From NCBI GenBank assembly GCA_019322895.1, contig JAHWHZ010000001.1, positions 186,001 through 250,000 on the forward strand: 64,000 nucleotides of DNA. The letters are read 5' to 3'. Position 1 is the stretch's first letter. Each line of letters begins with the position of its first letter. The translations under genes and the position numbers were made by a program. This stretch comes from Candidatus Woesearchaeota archaeon (GTDB taxonomy: Archaea > Nanobdellota > Nanobdellia > Woesearchaeales > ARS49). The notes under the pieces were generated by a model. The model was given only the letters and a program-made list of their open reading frames with translations, ran no database searches and was not told where the DNA came from. Shown here piece after piece: positions 24,815-33,114 of this stretch.

Positions 24815-25144
24815 TTAAAAAAGCAGTTCCTTGATAAAGTGTATTATGAATCCTATCAAGCCGATTGCTATGATTCCCAGTCCGGAAATCTTGACAATTG
24901 TCTTTAATTCTACCTTGTCTGGCTTTTTTGTGATCTTCAGGACTCTCTTGCATTCCCTTAAAAAAGCCCACAATCTTTCTTTCCACGACGGTTTTGCAGA
25001 AATCTTTTCCTCGTCTCTTTTCTTTGCTATGAACATCTGCGTAGGCTGCTGCTCTACTTTCTTAGGTATCTCACCGCCTGTAGGAGACTCTTCTATTTCT
25101 TTGATGTCTTTCTGCATCTCTGGTTCTTCTTTATGCTCTTCCAT
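24815..25144 (-). CDS. secE: Preprotein translocase subunit SecE (Sec61 gamma), 109 aa
   Basis: The C-terminal half has the SecE pattern: an amphipathic cytoplasmic helix (FLRECKRVLKITKKPDK) followed by one membrane helix (ISGLGIIAIGLIGFIIHFI). Archaeal SecE is usually ~60 aa; here there is an extra ~50-residue acidic, disordered N-terminus. It sits in the ftsZ-secE-spt5-rpl11 order. TATA TTTTTATACTAC lies ~25 nt upstream of the ATG. Confidence 0.88.
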   Translation of the reverse strand: MEEHKEEPEMQKDIKEIEESPTGGEIPKKVEQQPTQMFIAKKRDEEKISAKPSWKERLWAFLRECKRVLKITKKPDKVELKTIVKISGLGIIAIGLIGFIIHFIKELLF

Positions 25145-25190
25145 AGTACTCAGAAAAAATAAGGAGTAGTATAAAAAGTTAACGAATAGT

Positions 25191-25616
25191 TCAGCTAAGT
25201 GCAGAAAGTATGCCAGAACCTGCTATCACAAGCGCTAATCCAAATATCTTCAATAAAGTTATAGATTCTCCTAAGAAAAACCCCAGCACTGCTGCAATTG
25301 CTACACTGCCTCCGATAATGACCGGGCCTCCTACAGAAATCGACAATCCAGAACCGTATGCTTTCAATGCAAAAAAATCAATTGCTAAAGCACAAACACC
25401 TGCAAGTGCTGCAAATAAAATACCTTTAGGATTGCTGTATATTGTTATTGTTTTTATTTGCGGTATTAAAAAAACTAGCCCCAGAATAACTGCAGTAAGA
25501 GAAACAATTATTGCACCAAACAAATAATTAATGTGTTCTGCTGCATATTGGTGAAATACAGTCCATACACCAAAAGACAACGCAGCGATTATTGCAAAAA
25601 GTATTCCCACATTCAT
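25191..25616 (-). CDS. Single EamA-domain (DMT superfamily) membrane protein, 141 aa
   Basis: Five hydrophobic helices in one EamA repeat: AIIAALSFGVWTVFHQYA, a second over FGAIIVSLTAVILGLVF, a third over GILFAALAGVCALAIDF, then GGPVIIGGSVAIAAVLGFFLGE and a final helix. Full-length DMT transporters have two repeats; half-length members act as dimers. Substrate unknown (metabolite or drug export are family options). The LGESIT motif before the last helix is characteristic. Confidence 0.8.
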   Translation of the reverse strand: MNVGILFAIIAALSFGVWTVFHQYAAEHINYLFGAIIVSLTAVILGLVFLIPQIKTITIYSNPKGILFAALAGVCALAIDFFALKAYGSGLSISVGGPVIIGGSVAIAAVLGFFLGESITLLKIFGLALVIAGSGILSALS

Positions 25617-25658
25617 AGCGATAATAAAAGTTAGAAGGTATATAAAGTTTCGTAAATT

Positions 25659-26795
25659 CTAATCCACAAACTCAATACCTAATTCTTCTTCAATCTCTCT
25701 TTTCTGTTCTGTTGACATCTTTTTTGCAGGGCCGAATATCTGTGGTGACTTGACGCCTGTAACAATCAGCATTGTCCGCAGGTTGCCGCCTAAATCTTCG
25801 TATATCTGCGCGCCCCAGATTATTCTTGCGTCTTCAGAAAGCCTTTGTGATACTGTCTCGACAACTTTTCTTGCTTCATTCAGTTTCATGTCTTTTCCGC
25901 CGCAAACATTTATCAAGGCACCTGATGCTCCTGTGATGTCAACATCCAATAGAGGATTGCTTATTGCTTTCTCTACTGCCTCAACAGCACGATTTTCAGA
26001 ATCGCTTTCCCCGACTCCAATAAGCGCGACTCCGCCGTTTGCCATGACTGCTCTTATGTCTGCAAAATCAAGATTTACTAATCCTGCTCTTGTCACCAGC
26101 TCTGCTATGCCTTTAACAGCGTTTGTAAGAATTTCATCTGCTACCTTGAATGCCGTGTGCAGCGGCAAATCAGGGGCAAGCTCTAAAAGCTTGTCATTTG
26201 GTATCACGATTAATGTATCAACAACATGCTCCAGTCTTTCCAGCCCGATTACTGCATTATCATAACGCCTGTTGCCCTCCATTGTAAAGGGCATTGTTAC
26301 AATTCCAACAGTTAAAGCACCGCCTTTTTTTGCAACTTCAGCTATTATTGGAGCACTGCCGGTTCCTGTGCCGCCGCCCAAGCCGCACGTCACAAACACC
26401 ATGTCAGCTGTTCCAATCGCTTTTTTTATTTCATGTTCGTTTTCTCTTGCAGCCTCTTCACCTATCTTAGGGTCAGAGCCTGCTCCCAGTCCTTTTGTGA
26501 CTTCCCTGCCGATGAGGATTTTCTTGTCTGCTGTTGTGTACAGCAGATCCTGGGCATCTGTGTTTACAGCCACTGTTGCTGCGCCTTGTATACCTACTTC
26601 TGTTATCCTGTTTATTGTGTTGTTTCCGCCTCCGCCTGAGCCGAATACTTTTATGCTTGCCTTTTGCTGTGCAAGAAGCTCTTCCAGCTCTGCATCCTGC
26701 GATGATTTTGATACAGAAGGCTGTATTGACTGCGGTTGTGCAGGTTGTGCCGTTGGAATGCTTTCCTCAGAATTGACTGGTTTTATGAAATCCAT
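25659..26795 (-). CDS. ftsZ: Cell division protein FtsZ, 378 aa
   Basis: Tubulin-like GTPase. GSGGGGNNTINRI phosphate loop, tubulin signature GGGTGTGSAP, and the T7 synergy loop NLDFADIR are intact, so GTP hydrolysis and polymerisation are expected. A ~45-residue N-terminal extension is Ser/Gln/Pro-rich, and the tail is short and acidic. It is preceded by a TATA box (AGTATATATAC). It lies upstream of secE-spt5-rpl11, a conserved archaeal arrangement, with an EamA protein inserted. Confidence 0.97.
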   Translation of the reverse strand: MDFIKPVNSEESIPTAQPAQPQSIQPSVSKSSQDAELEELLAQQKASIKVFGSGGGGNNTINRITEVGIQGAATVAVNTDAQDLLYTTADKKILIGREVTKGLGAGSDPKIGEEAARENEHEIKKAIGTADMVFVTCGLGGGTGTGSAPIIAEVAKKGGALTVGIVTMPFTMEGNRRYDNAVIGLERLEHVVDTLIVIPNDKLLELAPDLPLHTAFKVADEILTNAVKGIAELVTRAGLVNLDFADIRAVMANGGVALIGVGESDSENRAVEAVEKAISNPLLDVDITGASGALINVCGGKDMKLNEARKVVETVSQRLSEDARIIWGAQIYEDLGGNLRTMLIVTGVKSPQIFGPAKKMSTEQKREIEEELGIEFVD

Positions 26796-26844
26796 TTTCT
26801 CCCAAACCCTCTTTCCAGACTAAGAAAGAACTAGTATATATACT

Positions 26845-27573
26845 TTACTGTGCTGGAGTGGTAGTTTCTTTTTCCTCTTTTTGCTCCTCTTTTTTCTTTG
26901 TTTCAGGTTTCTTTGCTGCTGCTTCTTTTCTGACGTCTACAAATGAGACATCATCCACTTTTGTTAGCTCTTTTATCTTTTTCTTGAGTTCTTCTGCAAT
27001 CTGCGGAGGAACATTTGCAGGCATTGCCACATTTGCTTTGTTTCCCTCCATTGTAACAGTCACATCTTTTATTCCTATAAGCAGTTGTATCAATGATTCT
27101 ATCTGTTCTTTCTTGTCTGTCACGATTCTCTTGACTTCAAGCTCATAGATTATGTCTTTTCCTGACAATGGATGGTTGAAGTCAACAAGAACTCGTCCGC
27201 TTGATACTGTCTTGACTGTTCCCATTGCATTATCAATATTGACCTGCAGCCCTGGAAACGGCTTGATCTCGTTCTGCGTGAATTTCATCAAAGGAACCAT
27301 CTGGATAAGTTTTGCGTCTTTTTTTCCAAATGCCTGCTCAGCTGTCAGCTCTATCTTGTGCTTTCCGGGCTCTTTTCCAATCAATGCATCGTCTAATCCT
27401 TTCACTATCTGTCCTTCTCCAAGGCAGATTATCACAGGTCCGTAGCCTGCATTTGGATTGTATATCTCGATTTCTTTTGCCAGGTTTTCATCTGTAGTAT
27501 CAAATACAGAATTATCTTCTTTTAGCCTGCCGGTATATTCAATCTCAATGAAATCGTCTTTTTTTATTGCCAT
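26845..27573 (-). CDS. FKBP-type peptidyl-prolyl isomerase, long archaeal SlyD-like form, 242 aa
   Basis: FKBP fold with inserted chaperone (IF) domain: DFIEIEYTGRLKEDNSVFDT at the start, then CLGEGQIVKGLDDALIG and NHPLSGKDIIYELEV. This group assists protein folding in the cytosol. The region after ~150 is an extra alpha/beta domain found in archaeal long FKBPs, ending in a Lys/Glu/Thr-rich disordered tail. Lies 15 nt downstream of cmk. Confidence 0.93.
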   Translation of the reverse strand: MAIKKDDFIEIEYTGRLKEDNSVFDTTDENLAKEIEIYNPNAGYGPVIICLGEGQIVKGLDDALIGKEPGKHKIELTAEQAFGKKDAKLIQMVPLMKFTQNEIKPFPGLQVNIDNAMGTVKTVSSGRVLVDFNHPLSGKDIIYELEVKRIVTDKKEQIESLIQLLIGIKDVTVTMEGNKANVAMPANVPPQIAEELKKKIKELTKVDDVSFVDVRKEAAAKKPETKKKEEQKEEKETTTPAQ

Positions 27574-27587
27574 GGCTCTTCTTTTTC

Positions 27588-28142
27588 TTAATCAGAATTT
27601 AAAGCTTTCGAATTGACCCATTCAACAGCTTGTTTTATGCTCTCTTCAGATGTCTGCCCGGTTGTATCTATGATTAAATCATATTGTGATTCGTCTGTTA
27701 CATCAATCTTAAAATATTTTTTGAACCTGTTTACCTCGCTCTCTTCTCTTTTCAACAAGTTTTCCTTTGTCTGATCTATTGTCATTTCTTTCTCCTCACC
27801 AAGCTGACGCCTTTTTTGCACTCTTTTTGCAGCATCATCAATATCCACCTTCAAATAAATCTTCAATGATTTTGGCAGCAAGCGAAAAGCTGTTCTTCCA
27901 TCTATCACAAAATTATCTTTTGCTTCTTCAACCAGCTTTTTCGCTTTTTCCTCGACAGCTTTGTCAATAGAGGGGTCATCTTCTGCCATCTTGTTCAATT
28001 CCAGAAGAGAGACTCCTTTTTCTTCAGCCAATTCCCTGAAAAAATCGCCTTCAGAATAAAGCTTTAAGTTGAATTTTTCAGCAAGTGCTTTTGCAATTGT
28101 CGACTTTCCAGAGCCAGGTTCTCCTGATATTGTGATTATCAT
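27588..28142 (-). CDS. cmk: Cytidylate kinase, archaeal type, 184 aa
   Basis: P-loop nucleoside monophosphate kinase: MIITISGEPGSGKSTIAKAL at the N-terminus (GSGKS Walker A), then VIDGRTAFRLLP and a lid rich in Arg (AAKRVQKRRQLGEEKE). Phosphorylates CMP/dCMP. Length is typical (~180 aa). It is the first gene of a cmk-FKBP pair. The archaeal Cmk family is distinguished from adenylate kinase by the short helical GEPGSGKS region and lid motif. Confidence 0.88.
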   Translation of the reverse strand: MIITISGEPGSGKSTIAKALAEKFNLKLYSEGDFFRELAEEKGVSLLELNKMAEDDPSIDKAVEEKAKKLVEEAKDNFVIDGRTAFRLLPKSLKIYLKVDIDDAAKRVQKRRQLGEEKEMTIDQTKENLLKREESEVNRFKKYFKIDVTDESQYDLIIDTTGQTSEESIKQAVEWVNSKALNSD

Positions 28143-28459
28143 GTTTTCCCAGAATTCCTGCAGATATATATTCTTTTTGGTAGAGATAACCGCTTATTGC
28201 GAAAACAAGAATAGCAAGCAATTTCGTACGCGCGATATTGTGAAGGCGAGAGAAGAGTTGAACACATATTTGCGTAAGCAAATATCATATAGATTGCTTC
28301 TGGAGCCTGAACAAAGAGCGCTTTAGTCAAACATCAAAAACGTGCAACGTTTTTGAGGTTGCCAAAAACTAAGGTTTTTGCCAACTTTTTTAAAAATTTG
28401 GTCACAAGCTTTATAAACCTCTGTAAACTTTCAATGCACATTCGTGGAGGAAGACAAAA
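28143..28459. other. Non-coding interval with twin hairpins and a doubtful short ORF
   Basis: The longest gap without a confident gene (317 nt). It holds: a possible 49-codon plus-strand reading frame from a TTG at 28177 to 28326, with charged, helical composition (REELNTYLRKQISYRLL) but no good start signal; two hairpins at 28335-28385; and the promoter (GCTTTATAAACC, ~28408-28419) and Shine-Dalgarno of the gene at 28460. I do not call the short frame a gene; it may be a remnant. Confidence 0.4.
28335..28391 (+). terminator. Two consecutive hairpins followed by T6
   Basis: First hairpin CAAAAACGT/ACGTTTTTG with loop GCA (28335-28355, nine perfect pairs); second GTTGCCAAAAAC/GTTTTTGCCAAC with loop TAAG (28358-28385, one C-C mismatch), directly followed by TTTTTT. 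It looks like an intrinsic terminator for plus-strand transcription entering from the doubtful frame at 28177, or a regulatory leader for the gene at 28460. Confidence 0.4.
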
Positions 28460-28714
28460 ATGAATAGAAGAACACTTGCTGAAGAGCAGCTATTGCAGTC
28501 ACTTGCAGAATCATTTTATTACACAGGCGGCGAGGATATTGCAGACTTTGTTGCTTCTGCATGCGCAGGAAATGCAGAACTTGCCGAAGTATATGCTAAA
28601 TCACCAAACATTCGTGGAGGAGAAGACACAGCGCCTTTGCTGGGAAATGGAGCCAAGTATGAAACCCGCGAATATGAGGCAATGTGCAATAAAATAGCTA
28701 CGCCTCAGAATTAA
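28460..28714 (+). CDS. Small hypothetical protein, 84 aa
   Basis: TATA GCTTTATAAACC and a GGAGGAAG Shine-Dalgarno precede the ATG. The protein is acidic and helical with two GGED motifs (YYTGGEDIADF and IRGGEDTAPL). These are not GGDEF domains; the protein is far too short. A 14-nt stretch ACATTCGTGGAGGA at the Shine-Dalgarno (28438-28451) recurs within the gene (28608-28621). Family unrecognised. Confidence 0.65.
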   Translation: MNRRTLAEEQLLQSLAESFYYTGGEDIADFVASACAGNAELAEVYAKSPNIRGGEDTAPLLGNGAKYETREYEAMCNKIATPQN

Positions 28715-28786
28715 AACAGGATCGGCGGATTTACAAAAATTTATATACTTATTCTTTTTTCTGTTCAAATTCGGGGTGAGGACTAA

Positions 28787-29221
28787 ATGGTTAGTGGAAG
28801 AAATAAAGCATACACAGATATGCCGGCAAAAGATTATTCAACAAAAGATACGAGTGAATTTACTGCGAGAGTACAGATAGAAGAATCGCGCCCGGCAAAA
28901 ATAAAAGAAGGATTCCTTGCTGAATGCGGGGTTGCTATTCCTTTAGAAGAGCTTGCTGACGTTATTTTTGATATTGAGCATGACGTGCAGACTCCTGTAT
29001 TTGTAGAGAGTTTCAATAAAAATTCTCTTAAAGACAAGCAGTATGCTATTGTTGATATCGGCGGGCAGGATCTTGTGAGCCATGTACGTTTTGTGTTGAA
29101 ATGGACAGGAAGCGATAAGAACAAGACATTCATTGCTTATAATCCGCATGAACAAACTATTGAGAAACTAGTATACAGCGGCCAAAGAAATAAACTGCCT
29201 ACAGGAAGCGGAAAGAAATAA
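28787..29221 (+). CDS. Hypothetical protein, 144 aa
   Basis: TATA AAATTTATATAC and a GGGGTGAGG Shine-Dalgarno lie upstream. Soluble alpha/beta; the centre (DKQYAIVDIGGQDLVSHVRF) shows two strands; the C-terminus is basic (KLPTGSGKK). No recognised motif. It precedes the thermosome on the same strand, but that gene has its own promoter. Confidence 0.65.
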   Translation: MVSGRNKAYTDMPAKDYSTKDTSEFTARVQIEESRPAKIKEGFLAECGVAIPLEELADVIFDIEHDVQTPVFVESFNKNSLKDKQYAIVDIGGQDLVSHVRFVLKWTGSDKNKTFIAYNPHEQTIEKLVYSGQRNKLPTGSGKK

Positions 29222-29269
29222 GCGCAATTTCATAACCAACAAAAAATCAAAGAATTTTTTGAGGTTCTA

Positions 29270-29301
29270 AAATTGCGTTGCAATTTCATAACCTTTATAA
29301 A
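29270..29301 (+). promoter_or_regulatory. Thermosome promoter with inverted repeat abutting the TATA box
   Basis: A perfect 7-bp dyad AAATTGC-GTT-GCAATTT (29270-29286) is followed by CATAACC and the TATA box TTTATAAA (29294-29301). The right half plus CATAACC (GCAATTTCATAACC, 29280-29293) recurs exactly at 29224-29237. The dyad occupies the position where archaeal regulators affect TFB/TBP binding, so it is a candidate heat-shock operator; the regulator is unknown. Confidence 0.5.
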
Positions 29302-29342
29302 GTACCGCTTACTCATTTTCTTTGTAATCAGGGGTGGATAAT

Positions 29343-30965
29343 ATGTCTAAAGAAGTTCAACCAATATTCATTTTGCCAGAAGGCACTCAACGGACTAGCG
29401 GAAAGAATGCTCAAAAAAACAATATAATGGCAGCCAAGCTGGTCGCTGAGACTGTAAGGACTACTCTTGGGCCGAAAGGCATGGACAAGATGCTTGTTGA
29501 TTCTATGGGAGATATCACTGTTACAAATGACGGCGTGACAATCCTTGAAGAGATGCAGATTGAGCATCCTGCTGCAAAGATGATTGTAGAGGTCGCAAAG
29601 ACACAGGAAGCTGAGATTGGAGACGGCACCACGACTGCAGTTGTCATTGCAGGAGAGCTGCTGAAGCAGGCAGAAACCCTGCTGGAGCAGGAGGTCCATC
29701 CTACTGTCATTGTCAGGGGCTACAGGCAGGCTGCTGAAAAAGCAAATGAGATATTGAATGATATTGCTGTAAAAGTCACTGAAAAAGATGATGCAATCCT
29801 GAAAAAGGTTGCGATGACAGCAATCTATGGAAAAGGCGCAGAAGCTGCAAAAGAAAAACTCAGTGATATTGCGATAAAAGCAGTCAAGAAAGTTGTTGAG
29901 AAAAAGGATTCTGGCATTTCTTTTGATACTGAACACATAAAGCTTGAGAAAAAAGTAGGCGGAAGCGTTGAGGACACAGAGCTTGTTGACGGTGTTGTTA
30001 TTGAGAAAGAAATCGTGCATCCAGGCATGCCAAAGATGGTCAGTAATGCAAGGATTGCATTAATTAATACAGCAGTCGAGATAAAAGACACTGAGATGGA
30101 TGCAAAGATTTCAATCACAGACCCTATGCAGATGCAGGCTTTTCTTGAGCAGGAAGAGAAGATGATTAATGCAATGGTTGAAAAGATTTCTGCATCAGGG
30201 GCGAGCATTGTCTTTTGCCAGAAGGGCATTGATGATATTGCACAGCATTTCCTTGCAAAGAAAGGCATCCTTGCAGCAAGAAGGGTGAAGAAAAGCGACA
30301 TGGAAGCTATTGCACGGGCCACTGGTTCGAGGATTGTTACAAATCTGGATGATTTAAGTGCAAATGACCTGGGAAAAGCAGGCCTTGTTGAGGAAAAAAA
30401 GATCGGCGATGAAGAGCTGATATTTGTGACTGGTTGCAAGAATCCCAAGTCTGTGACTGTTCTTGTGAGGGGCGGAACAGAACATGTTGTTGACGAGGTT
30501 AAGAGAGCTATGACAGATGCTGTCGGTGATGTTGCCTCTGCATTAAAGATCGGCAAGGTTGTAGGAGGCGCAGGCGCTCCTGAGATCGAGGTTGCCAAGC
30601 AGTTGCGAAAGTTCGCAAACTCATTGTCAGGAAGAGAGCAGCTGGCTGTTCTTGGCTTTGCAAATGCACTGGAAATTATTCCAAGAACTCTTGCAGAGAA
30701 CGCAGGACTTGATCCTATTGATGTCTTGACTGACCTGAAAGCAGCTCATGACAAGAAAAAGCTTTGGGCAGGAATCAATGTCTTTACAGGCAGGACTGTT
30801 GACTCCTGGAATGCCGGCGTGATTGAGCCGCTTCAGATAAAGACCCAGGCTCTAAGCTCTGCTTCAGAAGTTGCTCAGATGATATTAAGGATTGATGATG
30901 TCATTGCAGGCGGAAAGGCTGTTGCTCCGGGCGGAATGCCACCAGGCATGCCTCCAATGGGTTAG
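29343..30965 (+). CDS. ths: Thermosome (group II chaperonin) subunit, 540 aa
   Basis: ATP-driven folding chamber subunit. Signatures: RTTLGPKGMDKMLVDS, NDGVTILEEM, GDGTTTAVVIAGELL, and the C-terminal GGGAxE-type region here reading VVGGAGAPEIEVAKQLRKFA. The tail is GGMPPGMPPMG, the Gly/Met-rich end typical of archaeal subunits. ATG 29343 is preferred over an in-frame GTG at 29334, because the GGGGTGG element would be its Shine-Dalgarno. Only one subunit gene is in the window. Confidence 0.97.
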   Translation: MSKEVQPIFILPEGTQRTSGKNAQKNNIMAAKLVAETVRTTLGPKGMDKMLVDSMGDITVTNDGVTILEEMQIEHPAAKMIVEVAKTQEAEIGDGTTTAVVIAGELLKQAETLLEQEVHPTVIVRGYRQAAEKANEILNDIAVKVTEKDDAILKKVAMTAIYGKGAEAAKEKLSDIAIKAVKKVVEKKDSGISFDTEHIKLEKKVGGSVEDTELVDGVVIEKEIVHPGMPKMVSNARIALINTAVEIKDTEMDAKISITDPMQMQAFLEQEEKMINAMVEKISASGASIVFCQKGIDDIAQHFLAKKGILAARRVKKSDMEAIARATGSRIVTNLDDLSANDLGKAGLVEEKKIGDEELIFVTGCKNPKSVTVLVRGGTEHVVDEVKRAMTDAVGDVASALKIGKVVGGAGAPEIEVAKQLRKFANSLSGREQLAVLGFANALEIIPRTLAENAGLDPIDVLTDLKAAHDKKKLWAGINVFTGRTVDSWNAGVIEPLQIKTQALSSASEVAQMILRIDDVIAGGKAVAPGGMPPGMPPMG

Positions 30966-30970
30966 ATTTC

Positions 30971-31666
30971 TTATTTTTTTTCTGTGTGCACAACTTGGCT
31001 TTGATCAAATCTAGGGCATGTTATGACAATCAAGTCTAGTGTCTTGTCTTTGCTCTCATTTATTACACAATGATCTTCATGCTCTGGAATGCGAACAAGG
31101 GTGCTTTTTGTTATTGATTTTTCATGTTCGCCGATAACAATTCTTCCGCTGCCTTCGTCAACTAAATAGAATTCCAGGAAAGGATGCCTGTGCATATCTG
31201 TTGTTCTTTCAGGGTTGATTTTAATATATGCTATACTTACGCCTCCGATATCATTAACCAGCTCTCTTAAAGGGCCGCAGGTAGAATCAACTGTTTTTCC
31301 TCCTGAACGAAAATTAACTGTTGGAATCTCATTTTTTGCAAAAGAAATATTTTCCACGTCAAGCGGGAAATTGGTTGCAATAAGCATCTGCAGCGGATTT
31401 GCGCTGCTGTCATTAATAATCCTATGTGGGACATATTCTGCAGGAATACAGTCTATTCGCCGGGATATCTTTTTCCGGTCTTCCTTGAAGATAAAGCGCC
31501 CATACCCATTTTGATAATGGTATATTATTTTTTTGCCAACATCTTTCTCGCTCGGCATTATTCTTGCAACGCAGTCTGGCGAAATTTCCAAAAGATAAGA
31601 TGAAATATCATCAGATTGATGAAGAATATCCACTGCTCCGTATTCGCCGGTTTTCATATTACCCAC
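30971..31666 (-). CDS. Cupin-domain protein, 231 aa
   Basis: The C-terminal ~90 residues form a cupin barrel: motif 1 MHRHPFLEFYLVDEG and motif 2 VRIPEHEDHCVI, giving three histidines and a glutamate that could bind a metal. The N-terminal ~140 residues are beta-rich and could be a second, degenerate cupin half. A bicupin isomerase, dioxygenase or ligand sensor are all possible. An alternative start is MKTGEY three codons later. TATA TTTTTATATG lies upstream. Confidence 0.75.
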   Translation of the reverse strand: MGNMKTGEYGAVDILHQSDDISSYLLEISPDCVARIMPSEKDVGKKIIYHYQNGYGRFIFKEDRKKISRRIDCIPAEYVPHRIINDSSANPLQMLIATNFPLDVENISFAKNEIPTVNFRSGGKTVDSTCGPLRELVNDIGGVSIAYIKINPERTTDMHRHPFLEFYLVDEGSGRIVIGEHEKSITKSTLVRIPEHEDHCVINESKDKTLDLIVITCPRFDQSQVVHTEKK

Positions 31667-31827
31667 CGATCAAAAGAATCTTGTGCTCATATAAAAATCT
31701 TTATGTTTTTTTAACAAAAATTGAAAATTCTTTGAAGTTCCAAATTTGTTTAAAAATAATCTTTTTAAACGAAATATTTATAAACCAAGTATATTTTAAA
31801 GTCTATAATAAAAAAGATGGTGATATG

Positions 31828-32337
31828 ATGGCCAAGAAAGCTAAACATGTTTCTAAATCAGAACCTGAAGAGTATGAGCTAATGCCTCACAGGGAAATTG
31901 AAGAGCTTAAGGAAGAGCTCAGGAAGCTAAAAGAGTTTGAGATTACGCCTACTAAAAAAATGCATGTTTCTCTTGTTGAATTGAACAAGAAGCTGGACAA
32001 GCTGCTTCAGATATTTGACGAGGCAAGGCATGAGATAAGGACAGAGGAGATTGGCTTGGGCTTCAAGGAGAAGATGAAGCCTTTGACTGAAAAGATGGAC
32101 AAGCTGCTGGAGCAGCAGGCAGATATTGCAGAGGGAATGGTTGCTCTTGCAGATATTGTGAAAGGAGAGAGAAAAGCTCTTCCAAAGCCAAGGCCTGCTC
32201 CGCCTATGCGGCCTCCTGGAATGCCGCCTGCAAGGTCAGGCATGCCTCCAGGACCGCCACCAAGGCCTGCCCCTGGAATGCCTCCGCCAAGAGCTCCTCC
32301 AGCACCCCCTAGAAAGAAGAGATTCGGAATAATATGA
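31828..32337 (+). CDS. Coiled-coil protein with proline/methionine-rich tail, 169 aa
   Basis: Residues ~20-110 are two helical, heptad-rich segments (EIEELKEELRKLKEF; LVELNKKLDKLLQIF); the last ~55 residues are Pro-, Met-, Arg- and Gly-rich (PPRPAPGMPPPRAPPAPP), probably disordered. Start chosen at the second of two ATGs after GATGGTGAT. A TATA box (ATATTTATAAACC) lies upstream. Translationally coupled (ATGA) to the next coiled-coil gene, so the pair may form a complex. Unrecognised. Confidence 0.75.
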   Translation: MAKKAKHVSKSEPEEYELMPHREIEELKEELRKLKEFEITPTKKMHVSLVELNKKLDKLLQIFDEARHEIRTEEIGLGFKEKMKPLTEKMDKLLEQQADIAEGMVALADIVKGERKALPKPRPAPPMRPPGMPPARSGMPPGPPPRPAPGMPPPRAPPAPPRKKRFGII

Positions 32338-32858
32338 TTTCTCCTGACATAGACCTCGGGAAAACAAAAACATTATTGCTTTACCTAGGCATTGCCAAGC
32401 ATAAGCTGGACCAGCGGGAGTTTGCAAAGCAGAAGCTGTCAGCACAGATATCTCAGTTAAAGAAGATCAGCACTTCTTCTATCAAGAAGCATGTTGAAGA
32501 GCTGGAAAAAGACATTGCTGATGCACTTGAAAAAGAAAAAAAGATTCATTCTGTGCAGCAGGCAGAAGCAGAGCATCACAGGAAATTAATTGGCAAGATT
32601 GACCAGCTTGAGAAAAAGCTTGGAAAATATCTTGAGACAAAAGAATCAAGAAAGAGGCACATAAAAGAGCTTGAGGAAAAGATAAAGAAAAAGACTTCTT
32701 CCAGGCAGGAGCAATTGAAAGACTTGAAAGCATCAATTAAGCGGCTTGAGAAGCTTCATTCAGAAGCAAAAAAAGACAAGACTGTTTCTAAAGTGCGCCT
32801 AAAGACAATAGAGTCAAAAATAAAAAAGTTAAAAAAAGAAGTGAAGGCAAAATTATAG
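32334..32858 (+). CDS. Coiled-coil hypothetical protein, 174 aa
   Basis: Almost entirely a Lys/Glu/Leu-rich helix from residue ~20 to the end, with regular heptads (LEKKLGKYLETKES; SRQEQLKDLKASIKRLEK) and no recognised globular domain. Starts within the previous stop. Converges on the histone-fold gene with a 6-nt overlap. Probable structural partner of the preceding protein. Confidence 0.75.
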   Translation: MISPDIDLGKTKTLLLYLGIAKHKLDQREFAKQKLSAQISQLKKISTSSIKKHVEELEKDIADALEKEKKIHSVQQAEAEHHRKLIGKIDQLEKKLGKYLETKESRKRHIKELEEKIKKKTSSRQEQLKDLKASIKRLEKLHSEAKKDKTVSKVRLKTIESKIKKLKKEVKAKL

Positions 32859-33014
32859 GTCTTTTGCCATTACTGTTCTTCTGTTGTTTCCTTTTGCTCT
32901 TTCAACAGCATCCTTGATTAACTGCTCAACTTTCTTGTCAAGCGCTTCTGCGAAATCGCTAGCTACATTAGCGTCTCCTGTAACTTCCTTTATCTTTGCT
33001 TTTACTATTAACAT
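32853..33014 (-). CDS. Histone-fold (DUF1931-like) small protein, 53 aa
   Basis: A short gene with a clear GAGGTGG Shine-Dalgarno: MLIVKAKIKEV, then GDANVASDFAEALDKKVEQ, LIKDAVERAKGNN, ending RRTVMAKDL. The helix-strand ending (R-x-TVMAKDL) and the basic helix match archaeal histone-like/DUF1931 proteins that bind DNA or act as histone-fold transcription factors. Half-length compared with a full DUF1931 protein, so likely a dimer. Family call from recall of similar archaeal sequences. Confidence 0.7.
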   Translation of the reverse strand: MLIVKAKIKEVTGDANVASDFAEALDKKVEQLIKDAVERAKGNNRRTVMAKDL

Positions 33015-33114
33015 TTTTGTTCCACCTCACTATTTGTATATTGCTTTTTAAGTATCTGATATTTAAAGTTAACGCAAATTTAAGGGCTAATACCGCCTTG
33101 TGAAGTTATCAGCT

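Noticed and set aside
28177..28326. 49-codon TTG-initiated frame
   Set aside because: Charged and helical but lacking a start signal or homology; kept only as a note in the gap description.
28438..28621. 14-nt repeat ACATTCGTGGAGGA (28438-28451 and 28608-28621)
   Set aside because: One copy is a Shine-Dalgarno region, the other codes for NIRGGED; chance or gene conversion cannot be told apart and no array exists.
29328..30020. Minus-strand reading frame of 230 codons across the thermosome 5' region
   Set aside because: It is the antisense of a strongly conserved thermosome coding region, with Cys/Phe/Ser-rich composition typical of shadow frames and no start signals.
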